Positions 33,518-46,407 are shown, numbered from the stretch's first letter. The stretch is 64,000 nucleotides of DNA from Adenanthera pavonina (GCA_026686845.1 JAIVEN010000006.1:37122501-37186500); one strand, 5' to 3'. Translations and numbers: made by a program. Notes: generated by a model from the letters alone, not told the origin.

Positions 33518-33574
33518 ATCATCTTCACCATCGTCAATGAGAAAGCTGCTTAAAGCATGATCATCAAGATTACC
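33518..33574. repeat. 57-bp duplication of MYB-A exon, right copy
   Basis: Partner of 28840-28896. It encodes the L-D-D-H-A-L-S-x-F-L-I-D-x-G-E-D segment, which therefore occurs twice in the broken gene, once on each side of the retrotransposon. Confidence 0.8.
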
Positions 33575-34668
33575 GTCTAGTTGATTTGAAGAACTTGGCC
33601 TGCAGATTCTGCTATCACACCCATTGCTTTCCAACATTTTGCTGTCGAATCTGATAACTCTTGTAGGTCGTGAAGGTTTTGGTGTTAATGCTTTCATTAT
33701 AATGTTTTTGGTTTTTCCGATGTTTTGATCTTCGAATTTCGAAGATTGTTGTCTCTGTAATTTCCTGGACAAAACAGTGTTACAATAATTCTTGATTTCA
33801 TTGTCTGTTCGTCCTGGTAACCTCTTGGCTATTAAAGACCACCTATTCAATTGATCAGCTACAGATATATCAATTGAAAGCATACGGATTGAATCATTTC
33901 TCAAGAAAGAGGGAAGAGAGTATTTTATTTATTTGTTTATTGGGAAGGAAAAGATGAAAACATGAAGAAGACCTGTTACCCAGAAGACGATGAAGTCTTA
34001 TAATCATATCTTCCTCATCCGAAGATATATTCCCTCTCTTTATACATGGCTTTAAGTAGTTCAACCATCTCTGGAACTTTTTCCACACCTCTTTAAACCT
34101 TCACTTATTTTATATTCATATATAAACAAACCAAAAAGGAGAAAAGTTCAATCCAACAAAATTTACAGAAGAAAAATTAAGGTATCAGAAAGTGCCAAAA
34201 CCAACCAACTAGATTCAGGCTCATAAACTCTCTTTATATCAGTAAGTGATGGAGAATAATGGGGATCATGAAGAAAGCTATTGAAACTTGCAATTTATAC
34301 AAAACAAATAATGAACAAGAATCTGCAAATATATATATATATGTATAGGTATATGTGTGTGTACTGTACATGACTGAAGTGAAGCTGGCTCGGAATGGTA
34401 ATTAAATGATGGAACCTGCATTTTGAGCAACCTTCTGCCATTTGCCTTCACCATGGGTGGTGATGTAATTGAAGAGGGCTTCATCTTCTTGCCTTGACCA
34501 ATTCCTTTTGTTGCTCATCTCTTGGCACAGTAACCTCTCTACCCTTCTTTCTCTTACCTTGCTCACTTGTATAGGTGTGTATTTTTGGGAGAGAGAAAAC
34601 ACATGACCCACCCATAATTTATCATAATAATTATATAAAAGATCTTTAAGAATTAAAATTCCTTTCAA

Positions 34669-35634
34669 AATTAGTACTGAAACCTTCTACAATTACTATT
34701 TATATTATAGTACTCTCTAATAAATTGTTACTTCCTGAAATTTAAAACATATTCCGGTGTTTTATATTTGTCCTTACTTTAAAATGAAACAATATTTGTA
34801 ATATCTAAATGATCATATTGTAATTTTAGATATGGTATTGACAATAATTTCTCTTGTCACTTTAAATTGAACAATCACAACAATTTGTCCTTCATTAATT
34901 CTCCATATTTAAACTTCTGGCTGTTACAAAACTACAGAGATTTCTTCTTCGCAACATCTCACAGTACTTTTATCTTTATTTCTTTGTGACATCTACTTTT
35001 CACGACCCCAACACACTAACAGTTTTTTTTTATTTTTTTAATTGAAGATCTCACATCACTTTCTAAACACTCAATAGATTCTGTTTTCATCAAAACACGC
35101 GTTACTATTATATAAAATCTCTACTACACTGTTCATACTACACAAAACCTATTTATACTACTCCTCTATTTTTTTTAATAACCCTGGCTTTTAATTTTTT
35201 TATTGTTATTTATATGTTATTTTAATGTTTCAAACTATCATTAATTATTATTTTTTAAATTACATATACATTTTTTAAAAGAACTGTGTTACTAAAACTT
35301 GCTAGTTTGAATGGTTAAATTGAGAATCGGTGTTAAGTTCAGTATACAAAGAGAGAATGGGATATTTTCAGAATTGGTATAAACCCATAGAAGACCAGTC
35401 GAATTGACCCTAAACTGGTGCAACCTGGTGGTTAACTAGTTGGACCAATCAAATTATCTTTTAATTTCTTTTTAAATTTTTATGATAAGATAGCATTATT
35501 TCTAGTGCTAAGTAATATTATTTCTCCTATAAATTTTTTCTATATTACAATGTTATATAAGCAAATTTCAAATTTATGATGTATCATTATTAATAATGTT
35601 AAATTTACTTAACAAATAATATGATAATAGAGTA
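34669..35634. other. MYB-A upstream region, no other gene
   Basis: AT-rich sequence upstream of MYB-A. From about 35310 onward it resembles the inverted-repeat family at 47253-47864 (shared GGTTAAACTAGTT-like and ACCGGT strings). I see no clear TATA box for MYB-A. Confidence 0.4.
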
Positions 35635-35906
35635 CTCCCTCCGTTTTGCTATATAGTGCACTTTTTTGAGAAATTAATATTTCATAATATAGTGCACTTT
35701 ACGGATTATGTAGTATAATTTTTTTCTCTTTCCAAGATTACCCCTAATTAATAAACCCAAATATTTATTTATTATTAAAATATTTCATTCCCAAAGCATT
35801 TAATGAGGGTAATTTGAGAAAAAATAGGAAATTTTGTTAGTTATTAATTATTGTCTTGGTCTGTGTGCGGTAGTTAAAAGTGCACTATAAACTGGAACGG
35901 AGGGAG
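35635..35906. mobile_element. Stowaway-like MITE
   Basis: TA-flanked, 272 bp. The left end CTCCCTCCGTTTTGCTATAT runs into AGTGCACTTTT; the right end, reverse-complemented CTCCCTCCGTTCCAGTTTAT, also runs into AGTGCACTTTT. Same family as 10772-11183 and better preserved. Confidence 0.85.
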
Positions 35907-36599
35907 TATTATTTAGTTGACTTTTGAAATCAAAATGTAATTATGGTTAAATATTAACTTATTTAGGTTTTAATGTTATGAAACTTATTAATAATAGTTT
36001 TTTAAATTTTCTATATAATATATAACAAGTGTAATTAAAAATATATTAATTTTATTACTACTGATTTAATTATGATTTAACCACGATTGAACAATTAAAC
36101 TTTGAATCAATGCTTTAATTGGTTTAATGACCGGTCCTGTTTTGATAACATTGAAAAGAACACAACATTAATTACTTTTTCCTATTTATCCATTTTTAAG
36201 GGCATATTGTGAAATTTAAAAGTAATTGTAACGTTCATTGTATTTCTTAATTATCTGTTGAAGCTTTAAACGATAAATAAAAAGAATGTTCCACAAAAGA
36301 AACGTTTTTATTATAGTGGTGGATTTAATGTGAAAAGTTTCGTCTTAAACGCTCAAAAGATTCAAAGTATATAAGTAGAATGAAGACAAGAGTCATACAC
36401 GACACTCTCTGAACTTACATTGAGTTACTTGTAACGCTAGTGAACTTGGGAAAACCATTTTGATTGTGATTGCTTTTAATGTAGTGGGAAAAATCTATTG
36501 AATATTCTTAAAGAGAAATGAATGTAGACACTGAGGCCAAACTAGAACAAATTTATAATCTATATTATTTCTCTTCTAGTCTGATGTCTTTTATTGATT

Positions 36600-37000
36600 T
36601 GTTGGTAGCTACTTCTTCTTATTGTTTTTTTTCAAACACTATCTTCGACTAACAGCCAATTCATTTAGGTGTAGAAATAACTAATTAAGTGAATTTTGCT
36701 TCTCTCAATAAGATTCTTTTCTTACACATGGCTATAAATTGAACTATGGATATCATGCTTAAGGGATCCAGTTATCTGTCAACTGTGTTTAACCTTATTA
36801 GTTGAGTTAGTTACTTCTATTAGGTAAGCTAACAGTCGAAAACTAATCCCTTCAAGGCGTAAAAATTATTGAGGTAAATTTTGTCTCTCTTAACAAGATA
36901 TTTTCCATACATATGACCAAGAATTGAACTCAAAACAATATACTTAAGAAACCCACCTATCTACTATATCTGTCCCAAGACCTTGTTAGTTATTCATATA
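36600..37000. repeat. Two diverged head-to-tail copies of a 190-bp repeat
   Basis: The blocks about 36615-36800 and 36825-37000 share the order: (G/C)AACTAA(T/C), AATTTTGTCTCTCT(T/C)AA-like strings, CATA/CACATGGC..AATTGAACT, CTTAAG..CCA, and an ACCTT(A/G)TTAGTT end. They are non-coding and resemble worn SINE-like plant repeats. The identification is tentative. Confidence 0.4.
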
Positions 37001-37370
37001 TATATATATACATACCTCTTTATCTAACTTCAAATTAAATATAAGAAAAGTAATTGTAGAGTTTTTTTTTAAATGAGACTATGAAACAATGACAATGCAT
37101 CAAATCTTCAAGAAAAAAATTAGAAGTATAGCTAAATCATTGAACAGATGCAGATTAGGATAAAAAACTTGGGACATACAAGAACTAAGAGAAAGACAGG
37201 CTTGAAAGCTGGGACTAATCAGGATAAACCTATGCAAATGGAATTTACACGAATACCACTGAATTTGAAGCCAAACTTGGCCGAGGAATTGAAATGCTGA
37301 AGCTAGCAGCAGAATCTGCATCTATTATATATGCATGGCACGAGGATATATATATCTGCTTTAGAAGTTT

Positions 37371-40300
37371 TCAAAGCCAATCAAATTCATTCTCCACTAA
37401 AGCTGACATTGATTGAAAATCCTCAAAGCCACGCAAAGAATCATCGAAAACATTAAAGCAGGTATCATTAGAACTTGGAGGGGACAAATGATGACAACCT
37501 TGTTCACTTGATCTGGCGTTACTGCCTTCCATCACTTCATTATTCTCAAAGCAGGATAGTTCTAATATATCCCTATATATTTAGAAGGTCCGAAAAAATA
37601 CTCTCATCGATCTCAAAATCTGCCATGAAATTGAACAGGTGGTTTGTAATTCCGTCCAAATAACCAGAAGGTGGTGCCTCTGCCTCCATTTTTGCATGGT
37701 CACACCTAACATTCATGTCATGAGTCGAAGAATTGTGCAGCCATTGATGGTTGGACTTCTTTGCTCACTATCACCTCGGTGCACCTTATTGCTTTGGGTC
37801 GAACCACACATGAGCTTGGTGAGGTTTTTGGGTCAGGGTCTGGGTCCAGGTTTGAGTCTTGTCTAGCTAGGCTTGTGGAGCTACCTATAGGAGCAAGACC
37901 AGTTGATGTAGTGGAGGATTTAATTAGAGTTTGCATTTTGGAGCTTCTTTCCAATGTTGGTGTTCCAATAATTCTTTATTTCATTGTCTGTATGTTCAAG
38001 AAGTCGTCCAGATATCAAAGACCACCTACATATAAAAGCACACAATTCATTATTACATATTGTTGTTATTACTGATGTTTATGACAAACGTTTCACACTA
38101 CAAAAAAATAGATTTTCAGTGACGACTTTCGGCAGCGACAAAAAAAAAACGACTTTTGGCGGTGACCAAAAAAAGTCGCCATTGAAAGTACACTTTCAGT
38201 GGTGACTGAAAAATGTTGTCGCTGAAGGTAGACTTTTGGCAGCGATTGAAAAAGTCATTGCTGAAAGTTCATCTTTCGGTGGCGACTGAAAAAAACCGTC
38301 GCTGAAAGTACACTTTTTGGCAGCCATTAAAATAGTCATCGCTGAAAGTCCATCTTTCGGTGACAGCAAAAAAATTCGTCGCTGAAAATATCCTTCAGCA
38401 ACGACTTTCATTGTCGCCGCCAAAAGACGGACTTTCAGCGATGGTTTTTTCTTGACGCTGCCAAAAGTTATACTTTTAGCAACGATTTTTTTTAGTCACC
38501 GCTAAAAATCTTACTTTCGGTGGCGACTTTACTGATGTCGCCACTGAAAGTCTTACTTTCAGTGGCGACTTTTTAATGTCGCCACCAAAGTTAATTTTTT
38601 GAATTTTTCCTATTTTCATTTTAAAAATTAATAAATAACATATTAAAATAATAATTGTGTTTTATTTATACACTTTTATCATAAGTAATTAGATATTTAA
38701 TATATATTTTATATTGTAAATATTATCTAGTATCTTTGTTTAAAGATAAAGTATTTTACTATTTTTTCATGTAAAATATTCTTAACATTTTGAAAGTGTT
38801 TTATTTCTACCGGAGATTAAAGATTTGAAATATTGAATATTAAATTCAATTCATTTTTATTTTTTCTTTTCCTTATCCTAATTAATGAAATATGTTATTC
38901 TTATTTGGATAGTTTTTTTTAATTCATAAATGGATTGATAACTCCAATAAAAAAAATTAGGAAGACAAACTAATCCCTAATTATCTAATGTGATCAACCC
39001 TATATTTGGAGGAATTATTATTAGGTTAATTTAATTTATAATATATTTAACATATAAATTAATATTAATGTTATTTATTACCAATAATAATTTTGATGAA
39101 GTAATAATGTACTAAGGTAATTATCAATAGTTAGTTCAAGAGAATAATTTGTCATACTATGATTGAGACTCTTAACCCAAACTCCTATAGGTGTTGGTAG
39201 TGTGGATATTTTCTCATAATGTAAAAGTCTAATAAAGTAATGTCACGTAGAGAAAGAAGGATTATGAGTTGTTAATATATTTTTCTGAAAAATAAGTAAT
39301 AACAATATTTAGAAAATAAATATTGGCTAATTCTCTCTTTCTCATTCTCTCACTCTTTTTAATCATTTTTTATTATCTAAATTATAATATATTGAATTTA
39401 TTGCATTTTTTTAAATCATATGACAATCAAAATTATCATATTTATTTTAATGATTTTTTAACAATTTTTTATTATATTATATTATATATATTAAGCATAT
39501 ATATAATATAACTTATTAAATAATATAATATATGATATATATGATATATTATATGATATGAAATAACATAAAATAAAAAAATATAATATAAATATTCATA
39601 TAAATATAAATATATATATATAATATTTAATGATATTAATAATTGAAAATAAAATATATGTGTATTTTTTAATAATAATATTGATTTACAAATATATATG
39701 TTTGTATTAGTGTGTAGATAAACAATATATATTTAATATTGCATGTAAAGACTGCAAGTGTATTTCAGCTCAACTAACAAGAGAGTAAACACAAAGGCAT
39801 TGCAAGCAAGAGGTCATGGGTTCAAACCTAGGTGAAGACACATTTGAAACAAATATATGATGTGGCGGCGGTGGTGACGTGGTCGGTCGATCGGCCGCGG
39901 TATTCCGACGGCAGTAGTGATGTGGCGGTCATCCGATGGTGGTGGTCCGATGGCAGTGGTGATATGACGGGGTCCAGTGGCTGACATGGTGATGGTGTGG
40001 CCAAACGACCTTCGACGGCGACTAAATGTCGTCACTAAATGACGCTTTCGGCGGTGACTAAATGTTGTCACCAAATGATAAATTTTCAGCGACGACTAAA
40101 ATGTTGTCGCAAAATGAGAAATCTTTGGCGACAAAAATTTATATTTTCAACGACAACTATTTTCGCCACTAAATGTCTACTTTTGGTGACGATATTTTTA
40201 TCGGCGCTAAACTTTCAGCAACGAGGTTTGTGACGGCGACATGGTGGCAACAAAAATGTCGCCGCTGAAAATTTTTGGCCGCGACATTTCATCTTTCAAC

Positions 40301-41906
40301 GACGACTTTTATCCCCACCGAAAGTTAAATTTTTTGTAGTGTCATGTGTTATAATTGGATGCTACATATTTGACATTAAATTTCATTTTAAGTCATTTCA
40401 AAGTTACTATTAATTGATTCTCTCTCAGATTTCTTTTACCATCAATTTAATTTTGTTCTAATAACATTAAATATTTGGATTTTAAAAAATTGCTTCATAT
40501 CATTCTATTTCTTTTGGATCAAGTATACCATTGGAACAAAATTAAGATTTCAATATACCAATATAAAATTCATAACTTATATATACTCCTCATAATGTTA
40601 TGGGTCTGGAATGTCATATATGGGGGAAAAATTACAAACTACATAAAAGATGGGGCATACAAATAATTTTAACATTTTTTATAAATAAAATTAAAACAAA
40701 CTTATAAAAAGGAGAAAGCGATCCGTCCCTGTTCATAATATGTATGGAAAAACGTGTATAGCTTAGATAATTGTATTGGTATATAGCCTCTCATTCTAAA
40801 TATAGGACATTTTATCTTGATCATAAATATAAGACTCTTTATAATATATGAAATAATATTTATTATATATTTTTAAAAAATATCCCTATTTAATATATTC
40901 AAAGAGAAAGAGAAAGAAAGAGATTAAATAAGGATAGTTTTATAAAAATATTTAAATTTTTGGAAAAATCAAGATAGTTAATTAACTTTAATTATCATTC
41001 TTAATTCACATAATTCAATTAAAAAGATCTTATATTAAAGACTAAAATTAACTAGTAAGTAATAATTAACATATAGAAAATGCGTGCTTGGCTTCTTTAA
41101 AGACGTCATCATCGTAAGTCTTCCTTCTCTTATCTCGGTATTAATTTCCTCTTATGTCGGTAGGGAAGCTCTTATGAGTCACATGTATATACAGAAACTT
41201 GAAAACAAAATGTGCAGGGAATGAAGATGAGGGAACCCAAAACAAATGAGTTGATTCGATTTGAAGAGTAAATTAACAAGGAATTAACCTGTTTCCAAGA
41301 AGCTTGTGAAGCCTACAATGAGATCCTCTTCGTCACGAGCAATGTTTCCTCTCTTGATATCAGGCCTCAGATAATTTCGCCATCTCAGCCTGCAACTCTT
41401 CCCACATCTCTTAAGACCTATATACATATCCTAATACTTATTCAGAAACATCAAATGCTGGTTCATATAAACCTCAACGATTCCAAAGCAATGAATTCAC
41501 AAACTACACCTAAAGCTTTCAATAACTGATGTTTATATATACAATCTCACATACATAAATATAAAGTATAATTGGGTGTTTTGTGTTTGATTTTTGACCG
41601 TGTATATAGAAAAGACTTTATCGGAAAAGGTAAAATCCACTTTAGTAATCATTACGCCTCGAAAGGATTAGTCTTCGACTTACAGTTAGGGAATACTCTT
41701 ACTGCTTACAAAATATATATATAAAGCATGGAAACTTATGTGTATAGTTATAAATATCTAACTAACAGCTCTTTTGGGAAGGTGTCTCCATTTTCCTTCG
41801 CCATGAATCTGATTGTAGTCAATGAGAATCTTGTCTTCTGTAGCTGTATATGCTCCTCTATTCAAATTAACCTTCCTTATCACAGCAAGGACTAGCTCCC
41901 TCCCAT
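37371..41906 (-). pseudogene. R2R3-MYB pseudogene MYB-B, TT2-like (subgroup 5)
   Basis: Minus-strand R2R3-MYB. Exon 1 (41906-41766) has two 4-bp insertions relative to MYB-C and the first R2 tryptophan is tyrosine. Exon 2 (41417-41289) is 129 nt with a 1-nt deletion in the E-D-L-I-I-R motif, after an intact R-C-G-K-S-C-R-L-R-W. Exon 3 (38025-37371) keeps K-N-Y-W, but P-G-R-T-D has become L-E-H-T-D and a 4-nt insertion makes an early stop. Downstream, C-V-V-R-P-K-A-I-R-C matches the subgroup 5 motif of TT2-like proanthocyanidin regulators. The remnant ends in E-F-D-W-L and a stop at 37371-37373. Intron 2 carries a 2.2-kb CACTA element. Confidence 0.85.
38096..40341. mobile_element. Non-autonomous CACTA (En/Spm) element in MYB-B intron 2
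   Basis: A 2,246-bp element starting CACTACAAAAAAAT and ending, reverse-complemented, CACTACAAAAAATT, flanked by the 3-bp duplication TCA (38093-38095 and 40342-40344). Several hundred bases inside each end are packed with direct and inverted subterminal repeats of the type GGCGACTTT and TTCAGCGACGA, the binding-site arrays of CACTA transposases. The core (38600-39740) is very AT-rich. No transposase is encoded. A tRNA B-box-like string GGGTTCAAACCT lies at about 39819. Confidence 0.92.
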
Positions 41907-42040
41907 GTGTGTGTGTGTGTGAAGATGGTGATGCTATATATATACGATATGCACTGCACTACTGCCGATTGCTAAATTGTCTTTGAATGGATGCAGAATT
42001 TAATTTGATTAAACAAACACAGAAAGAGGTTTGTTGGCAT
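41907..42040 (-). promoter_or_regulatory. MYB-B promoter, homologous to MYB-C promoter
   Basis: Read on the minus strand, this region matches 62633-62857: ATGCCAACAAACC, TCAAATTAAATTCTG, a CGTATATATATAGCATC TATA-like stretch, and CACCATCTTCACACAC just before the ATG. It shows that the two genes are recent paralogues sharing their proximal promoter. The MYB-C version carries roughly 90 extra bases between the GTAGTGCAG and GCATATCGTATAT elements. Confidence 0.7.
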
Positions 42041-42157
42041 GTGATGAGCCTATGGAGCAGAGACGGATCCAGACACTTGAGTCATGGGAAGGCCACGATG
42101 CAATGGTCAAATTATGGATAAATCATCGTAATTGAATTTGTTATAATTTTATTAATA

Positions 42158-42421
42158 CTCCCTCCGGTCCTATATATAGGACCTTTTGCCTTGGTCCTAT
42201 ATATAGGATCCTTTACAATATACGATGTGGTATTTATTATGTATTTCCAAAAAATGCCCCTATTTAATGTATTCAAAGAGAAAAAGAGAGAGATTAAATA
42301 AGGGTAGTTTTGGAAAAAGGTTGAAATTTTCGGAGAAATCGAGGTAGTTAGTTAGTTTTAACTCCCTTTCTTAATTAGCGTGATTCGGTTAAAATGGTCT
42401 TATATATAGGACCAGAAGGAG
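42158..42421. mobile_element. Stowaway-like MITE
   Basis: TA-flanked, 264 bp. The left end CTCCCTCCGGTCCTATATAT and the right end, reverse-complemented CTCCTTCTGGTCCTATATAT, are near-perfect inverted repeats. It is close in sequence to the element at 2403-2667. Confidence 0.85.
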
Positions 42422-43276
42422 TATAGTTTTAATTTTATACTAATTATTTTACATAAGAATAACAATTATTTTTAATAATAATAGAAATAATAAATATATT
42501 TTGAATCAATTAATGATAACAAAATTTAAAAAATATATGAAATAAGAAAATATAAAAAAGTAAAAATATATTTACAATGACAAATATTTAAATCCTTATT
42601 CTTTAATTATATCTTTTTACTAGATTTATTCTCTAATTATATACTCCCTCCCATTTTTATTATAAGTGATACTCTAAAAAATTATCATGATTCTAAATAT
42701 AAATCATAATGTAAAGTGGTCGGAGCATTTAATTTATTTTTTCTACAAATACTCATACTAATTACACCACAATTAATATGAGGTGACAACTAATAAGCTC
42801 AATCAAATTATGGGCAATTTCATAGACGAATGTAAATTTTTTACAAATTTAATAATTTTAACTATTTTTCTTAATCTATATAAAATAGTTAGAGTAACAT
42901 ATATTAAAGATCGAATATATTAAAAAATAATGAAAACATGTTTATTGTCTAATTGGAATAGCCTTTAGACAGGCAAATCAATGCCTCTTTCTTTGTTTTC
43001 TTTTCCTCCTCAAATTGTTGATTTCTTCTCATTCTTTCTACTTCTTATATTTTTAATATAAAACTCTTTTAATTGAATTATATGAATTGAGGTGGAGTAA
43101 AAAATAGTTAACAACTTTTAATTTTTCAAAAATCACAACATATTTTTAAAGTTGCCATTATTGAATGTCAATTATCATAATGATAAATGATAAAAAAGTT
43201 GATCGACTCTATTTTCCAAAAAAAATTTGATATACATTAAATAGGAAAAAAATTTTGTAATATATAATAAATATTA
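42422..43276. other. AT-rich intergenic DNA with a partial MITE
   Basis: A MITE-like end CTCCCTCCCATTTTTATTAT occurs at about 42645 without a clear partner. No gene is seen. Confidence 0.4.
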
Positions 43277-43518
43277 CTTCTTCCAGTTATAAAATATAGA
43301 ACATTTTATTTTGATTCTAAATATGTGAACATTTCAAGAATACGAAATAATGTTTATTATACATAATCAAAATATGCTCCTATTCAATTAAGGGTAGAAG
43401 AGAAAGATCGAAAGATTGAATAAAAGTAGTTTTGAAAAAATATTGCGATTTTTGAAAAAACTAAGATACTTAACTAAATTTAACTCTCATATTATCATGT
43501 ATTATAGACTGGAGGGGG
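43277..43518. mobile_element. Stowaway-like MITE
   Basis: TA-flanked, 242 bp. The left end CTTCTTCCAGTTATAAAATA and the right end, reverse-complemented CCCCCTCCAGTCTATAATAC, form imperfect inverted repeats. Confidence 0.65.
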
Positions 43519-43789
43519 TACATCATATTCTAAAAAGATGTCTTATATTAAGGAGTTAGAACCAAGCGAAAATGTCCTATATTTAGACCACATCAATTAA
43601 TGACAACAAAATTAAAATATATATATATATATCATTTAAAAAAAGTAAAACTATATTTTACAAATATATAAATATTTAAATCCTTATTCTTGTTTTTTCT
43701 ATAAGCTGAAAAAAATAAAAAACAAAAGGCAAGAAGAAAAAACTAGGTAATACTCCCCAATTTGAAGATACTCACCAATGACTCCCTAG

Positions 43790-44364
43790 AGACAAAATGG
43801 AATCTTGGTAACGTAGAAAGAGCTTCTTTTGTTAAGCAATCAGCTTCTTGATTCTTATTTCTTTGAATCCATTCCAAATGAATAGTTCAATTCCACTCAA
43901 GAAAGCTTCTAATTTTGTAATCAATTGTCACTCTACGTGCACATATGAAATTTCCTGCCCCAATAGCAAAATCACCTCACAACTATCCGTTCGCAAAATG
44001 ACTTTTTTATACCTGCCCTCCCAAGCTCTCTTCAATCCCATCAAGCAAGCCCATAACTTAGCTGTGAGATTATCTCTAGCTTCTAGTTGTAGCATGAACG
44101 CTTCCTTCATCAAACCATCATGGTTCTTGATAATTATCCCATAACCAACACGATGGTTAACATGAAAGAAAGCACCATAAACTCAAAGCCCAAACCAGTC
44201 AATGTCAAAGTTTCATCCCGAAGAGTTCACTCCTGTGGCCAACCAAACATATTAGCCCTATTAATCTTAGTTGAAACTTGGTGTAAGCATCGTATAACAT
44301 CCTTAGCTTCAACAATGATACTCTCTATGGTAGCAATGGAGTCCTCAAATATTATACAAAAGTA
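43790..44364 (-). pseudogene. LINE-derived RNase H domain relic
   Basis: On the minus strand the best frame (44113-43928 and flanks) reads A-K-L-W-A-C-L-M-G-L and V-I-L-R-T-D-S-C-E-V, the pattern of the RNase H-like (RVT_3) domain at the C-terminus of plant LINEs. Further on, N-Q-E-A-D-C-L-T-K in another frame matches its last motif. Stops and frameshifts are present. The RT C-terminal part of probably the same element lies at 46440-46960. Confidence 0.65.
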
Positions 44365-46407
44365 TGAATGACATTTTATTAACAGTACAACAAAATAACA
44401 TCAACAGTAGGAGTATGACCCTAACACTCACAAGTACTCTTAATCCTTCTTTCCCAAGCCCTACTTGGTCCTTTTCTAGCTAATGTTGTATCTTTCACCT
44501 GTAAATTGTTAGCCACGGGGTGAGACATGTCCTAGTAACCAAGGGTTTACACATATACAACATACAAACATGTTTTCATAATATTAATCATATGCAATGA
44601 TCAACATGAATGCAATAGGCATGATATACAAACACAAATCCTATCCGTACTTGACTGGAACCATAAGCTAGTTACTATGATAATATAACCTTGACCAGTG
44701 GCCCATTTTCAATGACCTGTGATGGTTGATTCTGGGGTCACCACCTAGCTCTCCTTCCAATGGTTATAATCTAGCCAAAGGGCATTGCATCAAAGATTGG
44801 ACCATGGCTTTCCTCCCCCTGAATCACCCAAATTGGTGGCTATTTAAGGAAGGTGCATCCTAATTCATAGCCACTTGAGTCTGCCGGCTATAGAATGACT
44901 ATTTAGTGACTGGACTAACATAAACCGCACCTCCTGAACATAAGGTCTCGTGTGTTATTTAGTGAATTAGCATACCATATGGTATATATAGAGTATCGTC
45001 ACCCAAACCATATATCCCAACAATATGTACATACCTTGTGATAATGCCCCAATGCATGCTAATATATCAACACACGTATCATTTCTATCATGCTAGCATG
45101 CCATAAAAATGTATATAACAAAACATGGAGTGCATCATAGCTATTAACATGTCAATATTATCATATTCGTATTATTGCATATTCATGAATACCAACAACC
45201 ATTATCATTAGAAAACAGGATAAAGATAGGAAACTCATTAGCAATATAGCTACACATATCATGATATGAAAAGGAATGAACATATTCAAGCTGTGAGCCA
45301 TATCATAATATGAAAAGGCAAAACATATACATAAAGCATGCATATTATGATATGAAAAGGACTCAACATACATAATTATTTAGAACACATAAAAAAACCA
45401 CCTTGGTTGCCTCAACCATCTGAACCCACTTGACACCACGGTAGGCCAAGGAGAAAAACAACCACTACAACATATTAAGGATGCAAGAATCATGTCACCA
45501 CATTATCCCAAATCCAAATACACAATCAAATTCATAATAGCCCGAACAAAACACGAAGGAGCCAATTCTTCAGTCATTAACATAATCACTTCCAAGCCTT
45601 CGAAGCACTATTCAGAGTCAAAAGATCACAATTGATTAATGGTATAATATGCACAACATTAATTTCCCATTACCATCACAAATTCTCAATTTTTGACATA
45701 TACAATTATCAACCTTTAGGACCAATTGGCTATATCAAAACATTCCAAGGTAAATCCAAGCATCAAAATACCCCAAACAACTCCTAGAACTATAATCATA
45801 CCCATACAATTTCGGATTCCTAAAAATACCAAGATTTAAGAGTTGGAGTTTCAGAAATATACCACTTAAACACTTCAAATCTTTAACCCAAAGCTTAAGC
45901 ATGTCCCAAAATACGTCAATAAGGCATTTAAGCATAGATTAATTAGTAGAAAAACATCTCAACTTAAACCTTAAGTACTCCCATGAATATGCACCGATTA
46001 AATCAAAGAAAATGGAGAGGAGGAAGAAGTATATCACTTACTAACAAGATTTAAGGTTTCAAAGTGTCAAAAATTGAATCCCCAGGTCAAAAATATGGAA
46101 CCCTAGCATAGCTCCCTCGCTTTTCCTCCCTTTTTCTTTTTGTCAACGATTGGTTTCGACTTTTAATTTAAACAAAATTTGCGACTGGTGCTGCAGCGTC
46201 ATTTAAGTTCGCCGTGACTTCAATGCTTACTAACTCGGCCCAGAAGCCTAGACCAAACCTGTTTGTCACGGTGCCAATGTCCTTTGTGGCAACGCCACTT
46301 CTCTTTGTTCCTTTTTTCTCAATTCTGATCCTTTCTTCCAGTCCTGGTCCCTTCAGTCCTGAATTCGGTTAAGTCTTTCTTAGAAATAAATGTTTATGGT
46401 CATTGCA
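44365..46407 (-). mobile_element. Unclassified 2.0-kb insertion, possibly a solo LTR or LARD
   Basis: A non-coding, less AT-rich block lying between two parts of a LINE relic. It begins TGAATGACA and ends GTCATTGCA, so TG..CA ends with a short inverted repeat are present. The 5-bp flanks (AAGTA and TAATA) do not match, which leaves the boundaries open. No domain-bearing frame is seen in it. Confidence 0.4.

Larger units (their letters stand above)
28642..34518 (-). pseudogene. R2R3-MYB pseudogene MYB-A, split by an Ale-type Copia
   Basis: Minus-strand R2R3-MYB. Exon 1 (34518-34416) encodes most of R2, with N-W-S-R-Q-E-D and G-E-G-K-W. Exon 2 (34098-33973) is 126 nt instead of 130: a 4-bp deletion turns C-G-K-S-C-R-L-R-W into a frameshift. 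Exon 3 (33842-33518) completes R3 with [13 protein letters not shown], but the next tryptophan is cysteine (TGT). A D-M-I-I-R-x3-L-x6-L-x3-R pattern fits the bHLH-contact motif of MBW-complex MYBs. Exon 3 is cut by the Copia at 33517 and resumes at 28896-28642, giving an acidic tail and a TAG at 28642-28644. Splice sites look normal. The subgroup is uncertain (5, 6 or 15). Confidence 0.85.

Noticed and set aside
37475..38075. Plus-strand frames across MYB-B exon 3
   Set aside because: The minus strand carries the conserved MYB motifs; the plus-strand frames are shadows.
39814..40233. Open frames on both strands in the GC-rich end of the CACTA element
   Set aside because: They are built from subterminal repeats (His/Arg/Thr-rich translation) and not from any protein family.
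44900..45373. Minus-strand frame 45161-45373 as a membrane protein gene
   Set aside because: Its hydrophobic translation comes from a tandem-like repeat of ATCATGATATGAAAAGG strings and lacks any gene context.
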